64,000 nucleotides of DNA from CAZLCC01 sp964570845 (GTDB lineage Bacteria > Patescibacteriota > Saccharimonadia > Saccharimonadales > Saccharimonadaceae), in assembly GCA_964570845.1 (NCBI GenBank), contig CAZMZB010000002.1:62001-126000 (forward strand). The letters are read 5' to 3'. Positions 24,335 to 32,774 of the stretch are shown one piece after another. The notes under the pieces are model-generated. The model was not told the origin of the DNA. It saw only the letters and a program-made list of their open reading frames with translations, and made no database searches. A program made the position numbers and the translations under genes. How positions within the stretch are numbered: the first letter of the stretch is position 1; every line of letters begins with the position of its first letter.

Positions 24335-24403
24335 GATTTTACATTATACATAAAAGACGTATAAAATGTATAAGAAGTGAAAGATTAAGTTGGAGGGTTG
24401 TTG

Positions 24404-26020
24404 GTGAAGACAGAGAATGAATATATACAAGTGAGTGAAGACGGAAATTTTAACATAACACCAAAAGGTAAAGCTTTTTTAAAAGAAGCAGTGACGAATA
24501 CAGAGGGAAATGTTTATACCTTTTATAATACTTTGAGTCCTAAGGTCGTAGCCGCTGCAATGGCACGCTTAAGTCGCTTTGGCGGTGATATGAGAGAACT
24601 GATTTTAAAAGAATTTTCGGGTCAAAAAGGTGAAGAAGAAGCACTATTACAACGAGTCCTGACTCAGTTTGGCGATGACTCTGTTCAACAACTTGGCATG
24701 GTTCCGGTAGTAGTTGAAAATGCTTCTAATTTACTGACTAAGCAACTTGAGTGGGGCCGTTTGGCGGCATACTTGGAGCAGTCTACTCGCTATATATATT
24801 TCGACCAGAAACGTAATAACAAATATCGCTATTACACCCCATTGCATTTTCCGGATGATTTAAAAAAAGAATATAAGCATGTGATGAATGCTATTTTTGA
24901 CAACTACTCAAAGACAGTTCATAAACTTAGCGAGTGGCTACAAAAGCAAGATGATACACCAGAAAAAGAGCGAGATGTTGCGTGGCGAATTGCAATGCGC
25001 GGCAAGGCGTGTGATGCTGTACGAGGTCTACTACCTGCTTCCACAACCTCCACAGTGGGCATTGTGGGCTCTGCCCAAGCAATTGATAACTTGATTATGC
25101 ATTTGTTGAGCCAAAACCTTCCAGAAGCAAACGATGTTGGTGAGCAAATTTTAAATGAAGTCAGAAAACAACACGCCATCTTTTTTGAAAGAACAGACTT
25201 ACCTAACAGAGGAAAAGCTATTATAAAGTATCGCAAAGAAACAAAAGAAAGAGTGCAAGCTTTAGCAGGAAAGATAGGTCTCAATACCAGGAAAGAAACA
25301 GGTCTAAAGGCGACATTACTCGAATACACTCCAAAAGACGAGCTGGAACTTATTGCCCACCTGCTCTATCCGTATGTCACTATAAGTTTTGCTGAGCTTG
25401 AAAAAGAACTTTCAGGGTGGAGTGAGGATGAGCTTGTTGCTGCACTCGAGCTTTATATGGGCGCGCGGGATAATCGTCGTCATAAGCCGGGGAGAGCTAT
25501 GGAGGTAGCTCACTATACGTTTGAGCTGGTGTGTGATTATGGGATTTTTAGAGACTTACAGCGCCATCGCATGGTTGATGCTTTGGAGTGGCAGCAGCTC
25601 AGCCCTTCTCTTGGTTATGACGTACCAAAAGCTGTGAAAGATGCTGGATTGGAAGAACTCTACCATCAAACACATGAGCTGAGTGAAACCTTTTTTAGTA
25701 CACTAGTAAAAAATGGATATAAGTTGGAGGCGCAATACGCCACCCTACTTGATCATCGAATGCGCTGGAAAGTCACAATCAATGCTCGCGCAGCTTTTCA
25801 CTTTATTGAGTTACGAACGCAACCTGCGGGGCACTTAGGCTATCGTCAGATAAGCAAGATGATGCATGATGAAATTGAAAAAGTTCATCCGCGCATAGCT
25901 AAGGCGATGATATTCGTGAATCGTAATGATGATGACCCAGCAACCAGTCGTCTTGAACAAAATCGCCGCGCCCAAGAGAAACTAAAGAAGCTCGGATTAG
26001 GCGAGCTTATAGAGGGGTAA
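24404..26020 (+). CDS. thyX: Tandem two-domain FAD-dependent thymidylate synthase (ThyX)
   Basis: This 538-residue protein is about twice the length of ThyX and reads as two ThyX-like halves. In the first half, WGR (117-119) stands where RHR is expected, but ExS is kept as EQS (125-127) before TRY, and RGLLPASTTST (207-217) keeps the R-x-LLP motif. In the second half, RHR is kept (387-389) but the ExS position is E-W-Q (395-397), and NARAAFHFIELR (460-471) keeps the other signature. ThyX makes dTMP from dUMP using methylene-folate, FAD and NADPH, with active sites between subunits. I chose GTG 24404, six bases after GGAGGG, over the TTG at 24398. A ParB/Srx-like gene follows within seven bases. 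Confidence 0.85.
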   Translation: MKTENEYIQVSEDGNFNITPKGKAFLKEAVTNTEGNVYTFYNTLSPKVVAAAMARLSRFGGDMRELILKEFSGQKGEEEALLQRVLTQFGDDSVQQLGMVPVVVENASNLLTKQLEWGRLAAYLEQSTRYIYFDQKRNNKYRYYTPLHFPDDLKKEYKHVMNAIFDNYSKTVHKLSEWLQKQDDTPEKERDVAWRIAMRGKACDAVRGLLPASTTSTVGIVGSAQAIDNLIMHLLSQNLPEANDVGEQILNEVRKQHAIFFERTDLPNRGKAIIKYRKETKERVQALAGKIGLNTRKETGLKATLLEYTPKDELELIAHLLYPYVTISFAELEKELSGWSEDELVAALELYMGARDNRRHKPGRAMEVAHYTFELVCDYGIFRDLQRHRMVDALEWQQLSPSLGYDVPKAVKDAGLEELYHQTHELSETFFSTLVKNGYKLEAQYATLLDHRMRWKVTINARAAFHFIELRTQPAGHLGYRQISKMMHDEIEKVHPRIAKAMIFVNRNDDDPATSRLEQNRRAQEKLKKLGLGELIEG

Positions 26021-26026
26021 AGATTG

Positions 26027-26608
26027 ATGGTAGAGGTCAGGAAAGGTGTTAGGCTCGATGAAATTGGAAGTCGTATTAAGAAAGCGCCTTTACTTAAAAA
26101 AGATGCCGATGGAAAAGATATTTTTCCATATGTAAATGCTGAAGTGAGCGTTGAAGAACTAGACATCAACGATTTTAGACCTACGACTTTGTATGTTGTA
26201 CGCGGGAATCTTGAAGTTCAACGCATTTTATCCGAAGAGTTACTTGAATTAGGAGAAGATCCGTTGCAACTGGAGACAGCGCTTAAAGTAGCTAATGATG
26301 AAGTAGAGTTTGACTTGATTCCACCTATCGTGGAAGAAGATGCAGAAGACGGCGACGTATTACTTGACGGTGCCCATAGAGTATATTTAGCTAGAGAATG
26401 TGGTATACCCGTAGTCAGAGCTTTGGTCGTTAGGGGTGTTGACCCTAATTATCCTGTTTATGCTCGTGCTAATGAGTGGGATGAAGTGGTTGAATATGAC
26501 GAGACTCCCCCAATTCATCTCAAGAAAAGGTATAGAGTAGAAGATTCTTATTCTTTATACAGAGATTTTACAGCATTTTCTACTACTACGCCGAGAAGTC
26601 AGAACTAA
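26027..26608 (+). CDS. ParB/sulfiredoxin-fold-like protein
   Basis: The 193-residue acidic protein has no full-length match I know. LLDGAHRVYLARECGIPVVR (about 108-127) resembles the ParB/Srx core, where D-G-x-H-R binds a nucleotide and the helix after it packs on the sheet. ParB homologues hydrolyse CTP and sulfiredoxins use ATP, so a nucleotide-linked role is reasonable in this thymidylate island. The start at ATG 26027 follows AGAGGGG. It sits between ThyX and a HAD phosphatase with minimal gaps, so it is part of one operon. There is no helix-turn-helix, which argues against a classical ParB. Confidence 0.6.
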   Translation: MVEVRKGVRLDEIGSRIKKAPLLKKDADGKDIFPYVNAEVSVEELDINDFRPTTLYVVRGNLEVQRILSEELLELGEDPLQLETALKVANDEVEFDLIPPIVEEDAEDGDVLLDGAHRVYLARECGIPVVRALVVRGVDPNYPVYARANEWDEVVEYDETPPIHLKKRYRVEDSYSLYRDFTAFSTTTPRSQN

Positions 26609-27202
26609 ATGAAAATAAAAGCTGTTATCTTCGATTGGGGTGGGGTCATATCGCCGAAAGGTGCTCCAGATGAGGTACCGAAAAAATTTAGTACAGTAAT
26701 ATCTCACAAAGAGGCCTTGCCAGTTTTACTTAAAGGACTTGAGGGGCTAAAGCGTGGTGAAATTAATGAAGATCAATTTTGGCAAAAAATTGAGAAAGAC
26801 TTTAGCAAAGATATACCGCCGGCAAAGCGAAATATCTGGACGGACATTAATGACTTTGCGCCAAACAAGAAAATAAGTGCTTTCGTTGAAGACTTGAAGG
26901 ACCAAGGACTTGTAGTTGGGGTGCTTTCCAATACATTTCCCCTTACTGCAGAGGCTATTCGGTCGAATGGCTGGTATGAAGGATACTCACCCGTCATACT
27001 CTCCTCTGATGTGCAGCTTGCAAAACCGGACAGAGAAATCTATAAGTTGCTCCTTGAAAGATTAAAATTAAATGCAAGTCAAGTTATCTTTATTGATGAT
27101 CAAGAAAAATGCCTCGCTCCAGCAAAAAATATGGGGTTTCATACGGTTAAAGCAGTAAACCCTAGGCAAATAATCAAAGATATCAAGACAATTTTAGAAT
27201 AA
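26609..27202 (+). CDS. HAD-superfamily hydrolase
   Basis: The 197-residue protein has the HAD order. The nucleophile loop is FDWGGV (8-13) with Asp9. Motif II is VLSNT (about 109-113), motif III is the Lys in LAKPD (about 131-135), and motif IV is IDDQEK (about 152-157). The second Asp of the DxD motif is Gly11, as in several subclass I members, so phosphatase activity is likely but not certain. The ATG follows the upstream stop directly. Within the thymidylate operon a nucleotidase role is plausible; the substrate cannot be read from sequence. Confidence 0.83.
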   Translation: MKIKAVIFDWGGVISPKGAPDEVPKKFSTVISHKEALPVLLKGLEGLKRGEINEDQFWQKIEKDFSKDIPPAKRNIWTDINDFAPNKKISAFVEDLKDQGLVVGVLSNTFPLTAEAIRSNGWYEGYSPVILSSDVQLAKPDREIYKLLLERLKLNASQVIFIDDQEKCLAPAKNMGFHTVKAVNPRQIIKDIKTILE

Positions 27203-27204
27203 TA

Positions 27205-28191
27205 TTAGCTTGCTGTAACTTTTATGCTTGGACCCATGGTGGTTGTGGCATGGATGCCTCTGATGTACGTACCTTTAAGTGAAGCTGGTTTTGCAACCTG
27301 AATGTTGTCAAGCACTGTTTTTGCATTCTCGCTTAACTTAACAGTGCCGAATGATGCTTTACCAATCGAGAGATGAATAATTCCTTGTTTATCAACGCGA
27401 TATTCAACTCGTCCTGCTTTTGCCTCTTTCACTGCTTTAGCGATATTTGTTGCAACAGTACCGCTCTTAGGGTTTGGCATCAAGCCGCGAGGGCCAAGTA
27501 TGCGAGCAAATTTACTTAGTTTTGCCATAAGTTGCGGGGTTGCGATTAAGATATCGAAGTCTAACTTTTCTTTCTTAAGAAGCTCTGTCACTGCATCTTC
27601 GCCGATAACGTCAGCATCAGCTTTTTTCGCTGCTTCGCTTTCAGATTCAGGAGCAAATACGGCAACTCGGACAGGTTTACCTGTACCATTTGGTAGACTC
27701 ACCGTTCCGCGGATATTCTGATCTGCCTGGCGTGGGTCAACACCAAGGCGAATATGAAGCTCAACACTGCTATCAAATTTAGTGGTTGCTGTTTTTTCGG
27801 CAATTTTCATCGCTTCAACAAGCTCATATGCTTTTGTGCTATCAAACTCTTTAGCAGCTTTCTGGTATTTCTTGCCGCGTCGTTCTAATTTCGGGCGGGT
27901 GATTGGCTTTGGACCCTTTTTCTTCTGCTCTGCTTCGGGATGCTGTGCAGACGTATCGCCTTTTGCTTTTCGTTCCTCTTTTGCTACTTTTTCTTCAGCT
28001 TCTTTGAGGGCTTTTTCACTGCGTTTTCCAGCTTTTGCGGCTGGCTTCTCAGTTTTCTTTTCTTCTGCGGCTTCCTCTTTTGGTGCAGCAGCGCTTTTGA
28101 TTGCTGCTTCAATCTCAGCAATGGTATTTTTTTCTGTGACTTCAAGACCAAGCTTCTTGGCTTGTTCTAATACATCGGCTTTCTTTGCCAT
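27205..28191 (-). CDS. rplA: 50S ribosomal protein uL1 with long N-terminal extension
   Basis: The 328-residue protein is about 100 residues longer than typical L1. Canonical L1 begins near residue 105 (RRGKKYQKAAKEFD) and contains DPRQADQNIRGTVSLPNGTGK and GPRGLMPNPKSGT. The extension starts with a small helical motif (VLEQAKKLGLEVTEKNTIAEI) that resembles a SAP/HeH-type helix pair. A Lys/Glu/Ala-rich linker to about residue 95 follows. L1 forms the mobile stalk at the tRNA exit site and often represses its own mRNA. It is the last gene of secE-nusG-rplK-rplA and converges with the HAD gene. Confidence 0.95.
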   Translation of the reverse strand: MAKKADVLEQAKKLGLEVTEKNTIAEIEAAIKSAAAPKEEAAEEKKTEKPAAKAGKRSEKALKEAEEKVAKEERKAKGDTSAQHPEAEQKKKGPKPITRPKLERRGKKYQKAAKEFDSTKAYELVEAMKIAEKTATTKFDSSVELHIRLGVDPRQADQNIRGTVSLPNGTGKPVRVAVFAPESESEAAKKADADVIGEDAVTELLKKEKLDFDILIATPQLMAKLSKFARILGPRGLMPNPKSGTVATNIAKAVKEAKAGRVEYRVDKQGIIHLSIGKASFGTVKLSENAKTVLDNIQVAKPASLKGTYIRGIHATTTMGPSIKVTAS

Positions 28192-28250
28192 TTTCTAACT
28201 CCTTTCGTGGTGCAAACGGTGTTTTTCAACCTCCCACAAATTTAATTTTT

Positions 28251-28676
28251 CTAACCTTCGACTTCAACTCCCATTGAGCGGGCTGTTCCAGCGATAATTT
28301 TCACGCCGCCATCAACGTCAATTGCGTTAAGCGTGTCTTTTTTCTCTTCGTAAATCTCTTCAAGCTGTGCTCGAGTGATTTTGCCAACTTTTTCGGTATG
28401 CGGTGTACCCGAGCCTTTTTGAATGCCGATTTTCTCACGGATGAGATCATCAACTGGGCGACCAAGGCTTTTCCAGTCGAATGTCCGATCGTCAAATACC
28501 TGAAGATGAACGATAACATCTTTGCCTTGCAGGTCTTTCGTTGCGTCGTTAAACGGATTGATGAAATCCATCATATTAAGCCCCCATTGACCAAGCACGG
28601 CACCAACAGGGGGACCTGCGGTTGCGCGACCAGCTGGAATGCGTAGTTTTAGGTTTCCGATTACTTTCTTTGCCAT
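28251..28676 (-). CDS. rplK: 50S ribosomal protein uL11
   Basis: The 141-residue protein matches L11 in length and sequence: KLRIPAGRATAGPPVGAVLGQ at the N-terminal domain and a C-terminal rRNA-binding domain ending in ARSMGVEVEG. It forms the base of the factor-binding stalk. It lies 44 bases after nusG and 59 before rplA, the standard order. Confidence 0.97.
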   Translation of the reverse strand: MAKKVIGNLKLRIPAGRATAGPPVGAVLGQWGLNMMDFINPFNDATKDLQGKDVIVHLQVFDDRTFDWKSLGRPVDDLIREKIGIQKGSGTPHTEKVGKITRAQLEEIYEEKKDTLNAIDVDGGVKIIAGTARSMGVEVEG

Positions 28677-28720
28677 ATCTTCCTTCTCTCAGTTCTTACT
28701 GAGTGCGTAACAGTAGTGAA

Positions 28721-29269
28721 TTATACCTTCTTAACCTGTAAAGCGTCAAGCTCAACGGGTGTATCGCGACCAAACATACTGACGAGCACTTTAATCTTAC
28801 CTTTTTGCGTGTCGATTTCGTTGATTGCGCCGTCAAAACCTTTGAATGGTCCATCAGTAATGTTCACCACTTCGCCAACACTGTAGTTGATGTGATGCTT
28901 TGGATCTTCGACGCCCATGCGCTTTTTAATCTTTGCGATTTCTCGTTCTGAAACAGGTGTTGGATCTGTACCGCTGCCGACGAAGCCAGTGACTCCTGGG
29001 GTGTTACGGACAATAAACCACGCGTCTTCGGTCATTTTCATCTCAACAAGTACGTAGCCCTGGAAGATCTTCTTCTCCACTACTTTTCGCTTGCCATTTT
29101 TAATCTCAATTTGCTTTTCTTTCGGAACAAGCACATCAAAAATTTTGTCAGCCATATCAACAGTATTAATTCGCTGCTGAATGCTTTCTACTACTTTTTC
29201 TTCATAGCCTGCATAGGTATGGATTGCATACCATTGGCGAGTTGAGTCGTATCGTTTTTTTGTCGTCAT
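28721..29269 (-). CDS. nusG: Transcription termination/antitermination factor NusG
   Basis: In this 182-residue protein the NGN domain (QWYAIHTYAGYEEKVVESIQ, about 12-31) and the C-terminal KOW domain (VGEVVNITDGPFKGFDGAI, about 127-145) are both complete. NusG rides on RNA polymerase and links it to Rho or to ribosomal protein S10. The stop of secE overlaps the start by one base. Confidence 0.96.
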   Translation of the reverse strand: MTTKKRYDSTRQWYAIHTYAGYEEKVVESIQQRINTVDMADKIFDVLVPKEKQIEIKNGKRKVVEKKIFQGYVLVEMKMTEDAWFIVRNTPGVTGFVGSGTDPTPVSEREIAKIKKRMGVEDPKHHINYSVGEVVNITDGPFKGFDGAINEIDTQKGKIKVLVSMFGRDTPVELDALQVKKV

Positions 29270-29556
29270 TATAGTAATATCCTGTTTAATATATATTCAA
29301 ATCCGGCATCGAGTGCTACGATAAGTAAAGTGAAAAAAGCTGTGAAGATCAGCACTGCAACCGTAAGACCCCAGGTTGCACGACGATTGGGCCAGCGTAC
29401 CTGGCGTAGCTCCTGCCATGAACCTTTGAAATAGCCACCAATTGCTGCAAAAGGATGTAAGAACGCGGGAGTTCTTCTCTGCTTCTTTACGGCTACTTTT
29501 GCTGCAGCTGCTTTCTTTGAGGGAGTTGCTTTTTTACTTATTTTCTTCTCTACCAC
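29269..29556 (-). CDS. secE: Preprotein translocase subunit SecE
   Basis: The protein of about 95 residues has a basic Lys/Ala-rich N-terminal part (KKISKKATPSKKAAAAKVA). The conserved amphipathic helix (FKGSWQELRQVRWPNRRATW) is followed by one membrane helix, the minimal SecE design. It clamps SecY in the translocon. I place the start at a GTG at 29556 because GGAG lies seven bases before it. A GTG at 29559 is nearly as good, while a longer frame from 29634 would run through the leader hairpin and promoter and is unlikely. Confidence 0.88.
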   Translation of the reverse strand: MVEKKISKKATPSKKAAAAKVAVKKQRRTPAFLHPFAAIGGYFKGSWQELRQVRWPNRRATWGLTVAVLIFTAFFTLLIVALDAGFEYILNRILL

Positions 29557-29570
29557 CACTTTTCTCCAAT

Positions 29571-29595
29571 TTAAAAAGTCTGCTTCTTGCAGACT
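29571..29595 (-). promoter_or_regulatory. Terminator-like hairpin in the secE leader
   Basis: On the minus strand AGTCTGC and GCAGACT make a 7-bp stem with loop AAGAA followed by TTTTT, ending just before the ribosome-binding GGAG. A likely -10 (TATAGT, 29606-29611) places the start of transcription only a few bases before the stem, so the hairpin would be the very 5' end of the operon message. Confidence 0.5.
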
Positions 29596-29665
29596 GTCAA
29601 TAGCTACTATAGCAAACAGGTTGAAAATTAGCAATATCTCTTAAAGCTTATGCTACTATAGATGT

Positions 29666-31132
29666 GTGAATATCTGGATTGCATGGATAGTGCTGCTTGT
29701 GATGGCTATTATTTTACTTGCTCTGACTGATAACATTAAAAAGAAGCGTTATCAGCGTATCATTGGCGTCGCTTCGCTGGTACCTTTATTCTCAACCGGT
29801 TTATTGACGGTGTTATTGCCAATTGAATATTGGGAAATCGTTTTTCTCATTACAGGAGAACTATTCCTTCTTTTCACAGCATTTAGACTGCTCTTCTCAA
29901 AACGCCTGCGCGGACCGCATGCAACGGCAAAAGATACTGGTCAACTGGCCATTATTATGCTGGTTTCTGTTGCGTGTGTCTTTCTGCCGCAAATACTTTT
30001 GCTGTGGCTTTTGCTTACCACGATTGCACTGGTTACGATCGCTATGCTTTTCCAGTTTCGAGATGGTATTCATAAGTATGTTTTAGAAAAACAGTCTCCA
30101 AGAGAGTTGCGTGATTTGCCAACAGTGAGTGTATGTATTCCGGCTCGTAATGAAACGCATGCATTATCTGACTGTCTAACTTCTATATTAGAATCGGATT
30201 ATCCGAAATTGGAAATTATTGTACTTGATGATTGCTCTCAGGATAAAACATCTCGTGTGATTCACTCGTTTGCTCATGATGGTGTTCGCTTTGTGCAGGG
30301 CAGCGCGCCAAGTGATGGCTGGCTGGGCAAGAACCAGGCCTTACAGGTACTTTCAAAGCAAGCTACCGGCAAATACCTACTGTTTATTGGAGTGGATACA
30401 CGGCTTAGCGCTAATACTATTTCACAGCTTGTTGACTATGTGCAAGATAAAAAGCTGAGTATGATATCTGTACTTCCGCGCAAGAGTGGTCGATTTGCAC
30501 TCGATACACTGTTTTCGACTCTGCGTTATTTCTGGCAACTTACCACGCCGCGCTTTGTTGATATGCCAACGGCGTCATCTCTCTGGCTGATACGCGCTGG
30601 AACACTTGAAAAACTGGGCGGCTTTAAGAAAGTAGCTCATGATATTGAACCTGAACGTATCTTTGCTCATATGCTGGCTACGAAGCACACGTATCGCTTT
30701 TTAGTTGGTACTTATTCACTCGGTGCCTTTTATGCCAAAAAGTGGTCATCGCAAATTGAGACTGGCGTAAGATTGTGGTATCCACTTCTTGATATGCAGC
30801 CGAGCAGAGTTTATTTAGCAGCATTTGGACAGTATCTTTTTAATTTCTTGCCGTATATCGTAATCATTTTTTATTTGTTTACGCAGCAACATCCACTAGC
30901 AGCGCTGGTTGCTGCGGTTATTATTGTGCTGCAATATATTATTTACGCGTTATATATCGTTAGAACGCAAGCAAAAGGCAGAGTACTTGCCGTTCTTTGT
31001 CTTCCGCTCGTTGCTTTGCAGGAAACAGCATTGATTCTCACAAGTATTGTGCAGTATGAGTTTGGCACGGTGAACTGGAAGGGGCGGAATATCTGCTATC
31101 CAGTACTCTCGCTACGCTCCTGGCGGGATTGA
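29666..31132 (+). CDS. Family 2 glycosyltransferase with membrane helices
   Basis: The 488-residue protein has three to four N-terminal membrane helices (about 1-135). A GT-A catalytic domain follows (PTVSVCIPARNE, about 152-163; IIVLDDCSQDKT; FIGVDTRL with the metal-binding DxD-like Asp). Two or three C-terminal helices follow (about 385-460). Processive or carotenoid-type GT2 enzymes look like this and act on the cytoplasmic face of the membrane. GTG 29666 lies six bases after TACTAT (29654-29659), a leaderless arrangement. The 3' end overlaps the convergent histidine kinase gene by 37 bases. The acceptor is unknown. Confidence 0.82.
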   Translation: MNIWIAWIVLLVMAIILLALTDNIKKKRYQRIIGVASLVPLFSTGLLTVLLPIEYWEIVFLITGELFLLFTAFRLLFSKRLRGPHATAKDTGQLAIIMLVSVACVFLPQILLLWLLLTTIALVTIAMLFQFRDGIHKYVLEKQSPRELRDLPTVSVCIPARNETHALSDCLTSILESDYPKLEIIVLDDCSQDKTSRVIHSFAHDGVRFVQGSAPSDGWLGKNQALQVLSKQATGKYLLFIGVDTRLSANTISQLVDYVQDKKLSMISVLPRKSGRFALDTLFSTLRYFWQLTTPRFVDMPTASSLWLIRAGTLEKLGGFKKVAHDIEPERIFAHMLATKHTYRFLVGTYSLGAFYAKKWSSQIETGVRLWYPLLDMQPSRVYLAAFGQYLFNFLPYIVIIFYLFTQQHPLAALVAAVIIVLQYIIYALYIVRTQAKGRVLAVLCLPLVALQETALILTSIVQYEFGTVNWKGRNICYPVLSLRSWRD

Positions 31133-32733
31133 TGCATAGTAAAGCCAAACGTTGAACCATGGTTTAATCGGCCCGTAAGTTCAACTTCCGTACCAATTTT
31201 CTCTGCCAGTTTTTGCACAACATAGAGTCCAAGACCCGTGCCGCTCGTTTCACGAGTTCGATAATCCTCACTTCTGTAAAACTTATCAAATATTTTGTTT
31301 CTATCTGTTTTACTTACACCAATACCAGTGTCTTTTACGGCGAAGTAAATACCGTTGTCATGATGTTTAGCAATCAGAGTGATTGAGCCTTCATGAGTGT
31401 ATTTAATAGCATTAGCAATCAAATTCTGTAAAATTTCTTCTAAATAAAGTTGATTTGTTTCAATAATGGTCACCCTCGGATCGATACTGAGGTTTAGTGA
31501 TACCTTTCTGCCATTAATTTGTGGACGATATTCGTGATAGAGCTTCTCAAATAGTTTATTGATATCAACTTCGTCAACATGAGTGGTACCCTTTTGTTCT
31601 GCTCGAGCCAATGTCTCAAGGTCGTTGACGATGTTTGAGAGATATAGAATCTCACTATGTGCTTTTTCGAGATTTGACGCAACATGTTCGGGATCTTTTG
31701 TGCGTTCAACTAACAACTGAGTATTGGAAATTGCAGCTTCAGCGACCGTAATCGGTGTTCGCAATTCATGACTCACTACAGAGATAAATTCGTCCCTTGT
31801 TTCATCGAGTGATTTTTGTTTGGTAATATCACGTAAAATAAATACATATCCTTCACGCATATTTTTATTTTTTGTATCAAGTCTAATTGGAGCGCAAGTT
31901 ATGCTAAGGCGTATTTTTTCACCATCCGCAAAGTGATGCACTAAATCTTCTCGCACCACAGCACTACTCATATGACCGAAAATGTCTTGCCATCTTATCT
32001 TTTTACCATTTGCCTGATGCAGATTTAAGATTTTCTCAATCTTATGACCGCTAAGGCTATACGTAGTATCTAGAAGTGCCAGTGCAGCCGTATTGTGCAT
32101 CTGGATAACTCCCGCCGCGTTTGTGCTCATAACCGCGCTATCAAGCCCGTTAATTAATGCCACTAAGCGACTTTTCTGCAGAGCTTCCCGCTTTCTGGTG
32201 CGCACGAGGCTCTGGTAATCATTTGATTGAGACACACTGATAGCAATTAACAGAACGGCTGCAAAGAACATGCCGGTAAGTGTTGCGACGTTGCTTAAGA
32301 ACACCTCATTATTAAATGATATTCCCTGTAACATACCATCTGCAAAGCCGGTGAGCAGCAAGACTAAGGCACTCCACCAAAGGGTTTTAACCCCCTGGTT
32401 GAGTGCGGCGATAACCACTACTGGTAGCCATACAATGGCAATTGATTCCACTCCCACAACGAACAGCGCGTATCCAACCATAATTAGCTGCAAAATGAAA
32501 AGTCGGAGCGTTGACATCGGTCTTGTTTTTGGTTGGGTTAATCCAAGAAAAAGTAGCAGGAGCGTTAGTGTCCACAGTGCAATATCATAGTAATTTTGCG
32601 ATCCGGTAATGATTCCAAATTGGATCATGAGGCCATAGCCGAGCATTAAAATCGGTGAAAAAAGGATGGCATAATGAATAATCTTGCGCACGCGCCCACT
32701 ATACGTAGCAATTTCTGGTTCAATTTTGTCCAT
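31096..32733 (-). CDS. Orphan membrane sensor histidine kinase with PAS domain
   Basis: The 545-residue protein begins with five or six membrane helices (about 18-170). A PAS domain follows (about 190-305, ending RDITKQKSLDETRDEF). The HisKA dimerisation domain has His322 in SHELRTPITV, and the HATPase has an N box (NLIANAIKYTHEG), G1 (DTGIGVS) and G2 (GTGLGLYVVQKLA). All catalytic motifs are present, so it should autophosphorylate. No response regulator gene is next to it. Its signal is unknown; the multi-span sensor without a large outer loop suggests sensing within the membrane. Confidence 0.93.
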   Translation of the reverse strand: MDKIEPEIATYSGRVRKIIHYAILFSPILMLGYGLMIQFGIITGSQNYYDIALWTLTLLLLFLGLTQPKTRPMSTLRLFILQLIMVGYALFVVGVESIAIVWLPVVVIAALNQGVKTLWWSALVLLLTGFADGMLQGISFNNEVFLSNVATLTGMFFAAVLLIAISVSQSNDYQSLVRTRKREALQKSRLVALINGLDSAVMSTNAAGVIQMHNTAALALLDTTYSLSGHKIEKILNLHQANGKKIRWQDIFGHMSSAVVREDLVHHFADGEKIRLSITCAPIRLDTKNKNMREGYVFILRDITKQKSLDETRDEFISVVSHELRTPITVAEAAISNTQLLVERTKDPEHVASNLEKAHSEILYLSNIVNDLETLARAEQKGTTHVDEVDINKLFEKLYHEYRPQINGRKVSLNLSIDPRVTIIETNQLYLEEILQNLIANAIKYTHEGSITLIAKHHDNGIYFAVKDTGIGVSKTDRNKIFDKFYRSEDYRTRETSGTGLGLYVVQKLAEKIGTEVELTGRLNHGSTFGFTMHQSRQERSESTG

Positions 32734-32774
32734 AACTCTTATGGCTATTATGCCACAGATAGTCCAAAAAGTTG

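Noticed and set aside
27782..28198. Long open frame on the plus strand opposite rplA, and similar frames opposite other ribosomal genes
   Set aside because: It mirrors the Lys/Glu/Ala codon pattern of rplA, has no ribosome-binding site and would encode a Ser/Phe-rich protein typical of antisense shadows.
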